DNA of 10,932 nt. Source: an uncultured Bacteroidia bacterium (GTDB taxonomy: Bacteria > Bacteroidota > Bacteroidia > Bacteroidales > UBA932). The position numbers and the translations under genes are program-made. How positions within the stretch are numbered: position 1 is the first letter of the stretch; each line of letters starts with the position of its first letter. Below the pieces are notes generated by a model, which was given only the letters and a program-made list of their open reading frames with translations, was not told the DNA's origin and did no database searches. Positions 6,375 to 10,932 of the stretch are shown here, in pieces. The stretch spans positions 1 through 10,932 of the forward strand of contig CACXFP010000028.1 of assembly GCA_902766985.1 (NCBI GenBank), in the 5' to 3' direction.

Positions 6375-7774
6375 GCAAGAGAACATTTTCCATCGGCGGA
6401 ATCCATCCGCATGACAGCAAGATATCAAGGGAGTGCGCCATTGAAACCCTTCCGGTTCCTCCCGTAGTCTACGTATCCGTTTCCCAGCATATAGGCGCCC
6501 CGGCGAAACCGGTGGTGGCGGTTGGCGACAAGGTCAAAGCCGGACAGGTGGTGGCCGAACCCGGAGGCTTCGTCTCTGCGTTCATCCATTCCCCGGTATC
6601 CGGTACTGTGAAATCCGTTGGACCCCGCAAGGACCTCTCCGGCAACAACCAGAATACCATCGAGATTGCCGTTGAGGGTGACGAGTGGGTCGAGGGTGTG
6701 GATCTCTCGCCCGAAATAGTCACTGGGTTCCCTGACGACAACTCCGTGATAATGGACAAGATACGCCAAGGAGGAATCGTTGGCCTCGGCGGGGCGACCT
6801 TCCCCACCCAGGTCAAGCTGGCCCCTCCTCCCGGAAAGAAGTGTGAGATGCTGATCATCAACGGCTGCGAGTGCGAACCTTACCTGACGTGCAACTACCG
6901 TTACATGCTGGAAAGGGCTGAGCAGGTGGTTATCGGTACAGCCATCATCAAACAGGTTCTCGGAGTCGGCAAAGCTACGATCGCCATCGAGGACAACAAG
7001 CCCGAGGACATCGCCCATATGGAAAAAGTGGTCGCCGGACTTGCGGCCTCTTCTGCCAAATATGCCGGGATCTCCGTCATGGCGATGCAGACCAAATACC
7101 CTGAAGGCGGAGAAAAGCAGCTGATTGACGCCGTGATGCACCGTCAGGTCCGTTCCGGAGGCCTTCCCATCGACGTGGGCGCGGTCGTGCAGAACGTCGC
7201 CACGGCTTTCGCTGTCTATGAGGCGGTGCAGAAAAACAAGCCGCTGGTAAGCAACACCATGACCGTTACCGGAGATTGCTTGCCCGTGCAGCATAACTAC
7301 GAGGTGAGGATAGGCACTCCGATTTCATATATCATAGAAAAGGCCGGAGGCCTTCCGGAGGCTGCTGCAAAGGTGATCAGCGGAGGCCCGATGATGGGAA
7401 AGGCTGTTTCCAACCTTGATGCGGCTACTGTCAAGGGAACTTCCGGAATACTCATACTCACCGAGGAGCAGACCCGGCGGGCTCCCGAGACCCACTGCAT
7501 CCGTTGCGGCAAGTGCTCCGACGCCTGCCCTATGGGTCTTGAGCCGTTCCTCCTCTTCCGTCTCACCAAGGCCGATATGGTCCCTGAACTGGAGGACAAT
7601 GCCGCCCAGGACTGCATTGAATGTGGATGCTGCCTGTATTCCTGTCCTGCGCACCTGCCGCTGCTGGACATCATCCGTACCGGAAAGCAGCAGGTTATGG
7701 GAGTCATACGGGCGAGGGCGGCCGCTGCAAAGGCCGCTGCCGAAGCCGCCAAGGCATCCCAGGTTGCCAAATAA
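6371..7774 (+). CDS. rnfC: Rnf electron transport complex subunit RnfC
   Basis: RnfC is the peripheral cytoplasmic subunit that carries the NADH/FMN site, where NAD+ is reduced or NADH oxidised. In this 467-residue protein, residues about 1-110 form the RnfC N-terminal domain including a barrel-sandwich-like stretch (GDKVKAGQVVAEPGG). A complex I 51-kDa-like flavin domain follows, with the GLGGATFP motif at 138-145 and INGCECEPYLTCNYR just after. An SLBB-like segment lies at about 260-345. Two [4Fe-4S] motifs come next: C376/379/382/386 and C415/418/421/425, with an additional C420 inside the second. There are no membrane segments. The C-terminus (about 444-467) is a short alanine-rich charged tail, far shorter than the repeat region of Escherichia coli RsxC. 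The gene overlaps rnfB by four bases and precedes rnfD by 19 bases. Confidence 0.97.
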   Translation: MSKRTFSIGGIHPHDSKISRECAIETLPVPPVVYVSVSQHIGAPAKPVVAVGDKVKAGQVVAEPGGFVSAFIHSPVSGTVKSVGPRKDLSGNNQNTIEIAVEGDEWVEGVDLSPEIVTGFPDDNSVIMDKIRQGGIVGLGGATFPTQVKLAPPPGKKCEMLIINGCECEPYLTCNYRYMLERAEQVVIGTAIIKQVLGVGKATIAIEDNKPEDIAHMEKVVAGLAASSAKYAGISVMAMQTKYPEGGEKQLIDAVMHRQVRSGGLPIDVGAVVQNVATAFAVYEAVQKNKPLVSNTMTVTGDCLPVQHNYEVRIGTPISYIIEKAGGLPEAAAKVISGGPMMGKAVSNLDAATVKGTSGILILTEEQTRRAPETHCIRCGKCSDACPMGLEPFLLFRLTKADMVPELEDNAAQDCIECGCCLYSCPAHLPLLDIIRTGKQQVMGVIRARAAAAKAAAEAAKASQVAK

Positions 7775-7793
7775 CGAAATAACATTGAAAACG

Positions 7794-8777
7794 ATGAATA
7801 AATTACTGGTTTCCCCGTCACCCCACTTGCATTCGGACCTTTCTACAAAGCGTCTGATGCGGGATGTCGTGATAGCCTTGCTCCCGGCAATCGCCGTATC
7901 CGTTGTCTTCTACGGATGGAAGGAATTGCTGGTGCTGGCCGTCAGCGTCCTTTCGTGCGTGTGCATAGAGTATCTTATCACCAAGTATATGCTCAAGAGG
8001 CCCGGCACCGTCGGAGACCTTTCCGCCGTGGTAACAGGCCTTCTGCTGGCGATGAACCTTCCTTCCACTACCCCCTGGTGGGTGGTGTTCATGGGGGCCC
8101 TCTTCGCGATAGGAGTTACCAAGATGACCTTCGGCGGTCTCGGCCAGAACGTATTCAACCCTGCCATTGCGGGCCGTGTGTTCCTTCTGGTGTCCTTCCC
8201 TACCTATATGACCCGTTGGGAGATGCCCAAGGGACTTTTCGGTGTTGACGCAGTGTCGGGAGCCACCCCTCTCGGAGCCATCAAGGAGGGTCTCCTCCAG
8301 GGCGCTTCCGTACCCGACATTATGTCTGCCGGCGGCTATTCATACGGGAGCATGCTTTTCGCCAATCTTGGAGGCTCCGCAGGAGAGATTTCCGCAATCG
8401 CCCTTCTCATAGGCTTCGTGTATCTCCTTGTCAGGAAGGTCATTAAACCCCACATCACCCTTTCCATCTGGGGTACCGTGGCTCTTGTTTCATTGATATT
8501 CTGGCTCTGCGACCCTTCGAGGTTCACCAATCCCCTGTTCAACCTCCTCACCGGCGGCATGATTCTCGGTTCCTGCTTCATGGCGACCGACTATGTCACA
8601 TCCCCGATGACTGAAAAAGGAGGAATCCTCTTCGGTGTCGGCATCGGATTCATAACGTTGATGATCAGGTATTTCGGCTCATATCCGGAAGGTATGTCTT
8701 TTGCTATCCTGATAATGAACGCTTTCGTTCCCCTTATCAACAACTGGTTCCACCACAAAAAATACGGGAGGGCGTAG
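7794..8777 (+). CDS. rnfD: Rnf electron transport complex subunit RnfD
   Basis: RnfD is an integral membrane, flavin-bearing subunit related to NqrB and thought to take part in ion translocation. The frame is open far upstream, inside rnfC, but the family starts with an MNKLLVSPSPH-like sequence, so the ATG at 7794 is the start, giving 327 residues. I count about eight to ten hydrophobic segments. The covalent FMN site is T158 in the SGAT motif (VSGATPLG), facing the outside in this family. Other family signatures are GDLSAVVTGLLLAMNLP, GGLGQNVFNPAIAGR and CFMATDYVTSP. Attachment of FMN needs the transferase ApbE, which is not in the window. The gap to rnfG is two bases. Confidence 0.97.
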   Translation: MNKLLVSPSPHLHSDLSTKRLMRDVVIALLPAIAVSVVFYGWKELLVLAVSVLSCVCIEYLITKYMLKRPGTVGDLSAVVTGLLLAMNLPSTTPWWVVFMGALFAIGVTKMTFGGLGQNVFNPAIAGRVFLLVSFPTYMTRWEMPKGLFGVDAVSGATPLGAIKEGLLQGASVPDIMSAGGYSYGSMLFANLGGSAGEISAIALLIGFVYLLVRKVIKPHITLSIWGTVALVSLIFWLCDPSRFTNPLFNLLTGGMILGSCFMATDYVTSPMTEKGGILFGVGIGFITLMIRYFGSYPEGMSFAILIMNAFVPLINNWFHHKKYGRA

Positions 8778-8779
8778 CA

Positions 8780-9340
8780 ATGGCTGTACAATCCAATCTC
8801 AAGAACATGGTCGTTTGCCTGACCCTTACCTGCCTGGCATGTTCCGCCATCCTCGGCGGAATCTATGCCATGACCAAGGAACCAATCGACCAGACCAATG
8901 CGAAGATACTTTCCGACTCCATCAAGGCCGTCCTTCCCGACGGAGGAGAACTTTCCGAGGTGAAGGCTGCCGGAGACCTTGAGTACTATGAATATACGTC
9001 GGGCGATGCCGTTAGTGCCTATGCGGTCAAGTCAACCACTTCCGGTTTCGGAGGTCCGCTTACCCTTATGGTAGGCGTCCTTCCCGACGGGACGGTTTAC
9101 AACACATCCGTCCTTTCGCACACGGAAACTCCAGGACTCGGCGCGAAGTGCACTTCCGACCCTGCATTCATGGAGCAGTGGAAGAATTTCGGCCCTGACA
9201 AGATCCTTGCCGTGAAGAAGGACCATGGTGACGTGGATGCCATCACGGCTTCCACCATTACTTCCAGGGCTTACACGGAGGCTGTGAAACAGGCCGTGGA
9301 TTTCGTTAAATCAATAGCAAAGGAGGCAGGAAATGAATAA
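8780..9340 (+). CDS. rnfG: Rnf electron transport complex subunit RnfG
   Basis: RnfG is a single-span membrane protein with a periplasmic FMN-binding domain, related to NqrC. The 186-residue product has one N-terminal membrane segment at about 8-30, and then an FMN-binding domain at about 85-180. The SHTETPGLG motif is present. The flavin attachment site reads DAITASTITS with the acceptor threonine at T159. This is a variant of the usual SGAT form in which the glycine-alanine pair is Ala-Ser; I believe such variants occur in Bacteroidota, though I cannot check it here. The start is ATG two bases after the rnfD stop, preceded by a purine-rich GGGAGGG stretch. The end overlaps rnfE by eight bases. 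Confidence 0.96.
   Translation: MAVQSNLKNMVVCLTLTCLACSAILGGIYAMTKEPIDQTNAKILSDSIKAVLPDGGELSEVKAAGDLEYYEYTSGDAVSAYAVKSTTSGFGGPLTLMVGVLPDGTVYNTSVLSHTETPGLGAKCTSDPAFMEQWKNFGPDKILAVKKDHGDVDAITASTITSRAYTEAVKQAVDFVKSIAKEAGNE
9321..9326 (+). promoter_or_regulatory. Shine-Dalgarno-like sequence before rnfE
   Basis: AGGAGG, extended upstream to AAAGGAGG, lies six bases ahead of the rnfE ATG and within the end of rnfG (Lys-Glu-Ala codons). It is a perfect core at good spacing at an overlapping junction, as at rnfB/rnfC. Whether ribosomes of this phylum use it is uncertain. Confidence 0.45.
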
Positions 9341-9917
9341 CAGGCTACAGACTTTCACCCGGGGCCTCGTCAAGGAGAATCCCACTTATGTGCTCCTTCT
9401 CGGACTTTGCCCCACCCTGGCCACCACCACTTCGGCCATCAACGGCCTCAGCATGGGTCTGGCAACCCTGTTCGTGCTCGTACTCTCCAACATGGCCATC
9501 TCAGCTATCGCGAGGTTCGTTCCAGACAAGGTGCACATTCCGGTGTATATCGTGGTCATCGCTACCTTCGTGACCGTGCTGCAGCTGCTTATGCAGGCCT
9601 ACACGCCGGCCATATACAGCGCCCTGGGCGTGTTCATCCCGCTTATCGTCGTGAACTGCATCGTCCTCGGCCGTGCGGAGGCTTTCGCCAACAAGCATGG
9701 AATCCTCGATTCCGCCCTTGACGGATTCGGGGTCGGCGTCGGCTTCATCATTTCACTTACGGTTCTCGGCATGGTCCGCGAAATCCTCGGCACCGGCTCC
9801 GTCTTCGGATGGAAGTTCATCACCGGAGACGGGATACTGGCCTTCGTGATGGCTCCCGGCGCATTCCTCTGCCTGGGCTACCTTATGGTTCTGTTCAACA
9901 AATATCTGAAGAAGTAA
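9333..9917 (+). CDS. rnfE: Rnf electron transport complex subunit RnfE
   Basis: RnfE is an integral membrane subunit homologous to RnfA and to NqrD; together RnfA and RnfE form the membrane core with a pseudo-twofold fold. This copy has 194 residues and about six membrane segments. The two half-site cysteines expected to hold the intramembrane Fe-S cluster shared with RnfA are C26 in GLCPTLA and C109 in VVNCIVLGRAEAFA. The start ATG at 9333 lies inside the rnfG stop region with an eight-base overlap, pointing to translational coupling. The protein ends with a short lysine-rich tail, close to the length of other Bacteroidota RnfE. The gap to rnfA is four bases. Confidence 0.97.
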   Translation: MNNRLQTFTRGLVKENPTYVLLLGLCPTLATTTSAINGLSMGLATLFVLVLSNMAISAIARFVPDKVHIPVYIVVIATFVTVLQLLMQAYTPAIYSALGVFIPLIVVNCIVLGRAEAFANKHGILDSALDGFGVGVGFIISLTVLGMVREILGTGSVFGWKFITGDGILAFVMAPGAFLCLGYLMVLFNKYLKK

Positions 9918-9921
9918 GGCC

Positions 9922-10524
9922 ATGGAATACCTGTTCATAATCATATCGGCGATATTCGTCAACAACATCATGCTGGCCCAGTTCCTGGGCACATGTCCCT
10001 TCATCGGGGTTTCCAACAAGCTTTCCACCGCCACCGGAATGTCAATGGCCGTATGCTTCGTTATGACCCTGGCCACCCTGGTGACCTACCTTCTCAACAA
10101 GTATCTTCTCCTCCCGTTCGGACTCGATTTCCTTCAGACCATTGCCTTCATCCTCGTGATTGCGGCCCTCGTGCAGATGGTGGAGATCGTACTCAAGAAG
10201 GTCAGTCCCTCCCTTTACCAGGCCCTCGGTATTTACCTGCCCCTCATCACCACCAACTGCGCCGTTCTCGGTGTGGCCATCAACGTGGTGACCAAGCAGT
10301 TTACCTTCGGCGGAGGCCCTTCCCACATGCTGAACCTGGGTGAGGCGGTGGTATACTCTTTTGCGACCGCGCTCGGATACGGCCTGGCCATGGTGCTCTT
10401 CGCCGGACTCCGTGAGCATCTCGCTCTCAATGACGTTCCCAAGGATTTCAGGGGCGTTCCAATCGCTTTCATTACGATCGGCATACTCGCCCTTGCGTTC
10501 ATGGGATTCTCTGGAATCGTATAG
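9922..10524 (+). CDS. rnfA: Rnf electron transport complex subunit RnfA
   Basis: RnfA is the integral membrane partner of RnfE, homologous to NqrE. It has 200 residues and about six membrane segments. The cysteines expected to bind the shared intramembrane Fe-S cluster are C25 in FLGTCPFIGVS and C113 in TTNCAVLGVA, matching C26 and C109 of RnfE in an inverted arrangement. Placing rnfA last, after rnfE, gives the order B-C-D-G-E-A, which differs from A-B-C-D-G-E in Escherichia coli and C-D-G-E-A-B in Acetobacterium. I see no convincing terminator between it and the next gene, 12 bases downstream. Confidence 0.97.
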   Translation: MEYLFIIISAIFVNNIMLAQFLGTCPFIGVSNKLSTATGMSMAVCFVMTLATLVTYLLNKYLLLPFGLDFLQTIAFILVIAALVQMVEIVLKKVSPSLYQALGIYLPLITTNCAVLGVAINVVTKQFTFGGGPSHMLNLGEAVVYSFATALGYGLAMVLFAGLREHLALNDVPKDFRGVPIAFITIGILALAFMGFSGIV

Positions 10525-10536
10525 AAATCAGGAACA

Positions 10537-10932
10537 ATGAAAAAGTTACTTATCATCCTGGCTTTGGCCATTGGCTTCACATCAGTCGCTTCTGCCCAGT
10601 CCAGGGCTGTCGGAGCCCGTTTGGGATATGGCGTGGAACTCAGTTATCAGCACTATCTGGCTCCCGATATCTTCCTCGAGGCGGACCTCGGTCTTGACCT
10701 TATAGGCAAGGGTGGCTTCAAGGCCACCGCCATCTACGATTGGGAACTGGCCCATCCTGACTGGACGGACCAGGGAGAGTGGACGGTTTATGCCGGTCCA
10801 GGAGCTGCCCTCGGTGTCGTGAGCAATGGCAGCGGCAAGGACACAGGCTTCTTTCTTGGCATCTGCGGACAACTCGGTGTTGAATACACCTTTACCTTCC
10901 CGCTTGCCATTTCCCTTGACATCAGGCCCCAG
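10537..10932 (+). CDS. Outer-membrane beta-barrel protein, 3'-truncated by the window edge
   Basis: A frame starting at ATG 10537 stays open to the window end (132 codons). The product begins with a signal peptide (MKKLL, a hydrophobic core, and ASA followed by Q21). After it come alternating amphipathic strands such as VGARLGYGVELSYQHYL, IFLEADLGLDLI, KATAIYDWEL, WTVYAGPGAALGVV and LGVEYTFTFPLAISLDI. This is the pattern of a small outer-membrane barrel of roughly 150-200 residues, as in the OmpW/OmpA-barrel-like proteins often annotated only as outer membrane beta-barrel in Bacteroidota. No specific ligand or function can be read. It starts 12 bases after rnfA, so it may share the rnf transcript, but a functional link to Rnf is not shown. 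Confidence 0.8.
   Translation, partial: MKKLLIILALAIGFTSVASAQSRAVGARLGYGVELSYQHYLAPDIFLEADLGLDLIGKGGFKATAIYDWELAHPDWTDQGEWTVYAGPGAALGVVSNGSGKDTGFFLGICGQLGVEYTFTFPLAISLDIRPQ

Noticed and set aside
7416..7793. In-frame upstream extension of rnfD, about 126 codons inside rnfC
   Set aside because: The translated extension is Ser/Pro/Arg-rich and shadow-like, overlaps well-conserved RnfC including its Fe-S motifs, and RnfD family proteins start at the MNKLLVSPSPH sequence (7794).

Overview
This window reads as a piece of chromosome from a member of the Bacteroidota, most likely a GC-rich Bacteroidales. The support is the gene content (tandem M23 peptidases followed by a small MerR protein, a C4 zinc-ribbon coiled-coil protein, and a DUF3108 protein next to an RseC-like protein), the Rnf gene order B-C-D-G-E-A, and a Bacteroidota-type -7 promoter element (TAnnTTTG). 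All thirteen genes lie on the + strand. Coding density is very high: the only intergenic gaps above 30 bases are 75 bases (1732-1806) and 31 bases (5393-5423). There is no gene-free stretch of 300 bases, and I see no tRNA, rRNA, mobile element or CRISPR array.

Left part (1-1731): the 3' end of one M23 metallopeptidase, a second complete membrane-anchored M23 metallopeptidase, and a 105-residue MerR-type regulator, closely spaced and probably one transcript. Middle part (1807-4961): a promoter-led group encoding a zinc-ribbon coiled-coil protein, the replicative helicase DnaB, and a secreted DUF3108 protein whose start overlaps the dnaB stop codon.

Right part (4967-10524): an RseC-family membrane protein followed by the complete six-gene Rnf operon. 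Rnf is a membrane-bound ferredoxin:NAD+ oxidoreductase that couples electron transfer to ion pumping. RnfB (multi-cluster Fe-S) and RnfC (flavin, NADH and Fe-S) handle electrons on the cytoplasmic side. RnfD and RnfG carry covalent flavin at threonines, and RnfA and RnfE form the membrane core with paired cysteines. All six subunits keep their expected cofactor residues. The window ends inside a gene for a small outer-membrane beta-barrel protein that starts 12 bases after rnfA.

I found no clearly new multi-gene system. The best leads are small. They are a perfect three-unit 8-bp tandem repeat filling most of the gap in front of rnfB, Shine-Dalgarno-like sequences at the two overlapping rnf junctions, the linkage of rseC and a DUF3108 gene to rnf and dnaB, and alanine-rich tails on both RnfB and RnfC.
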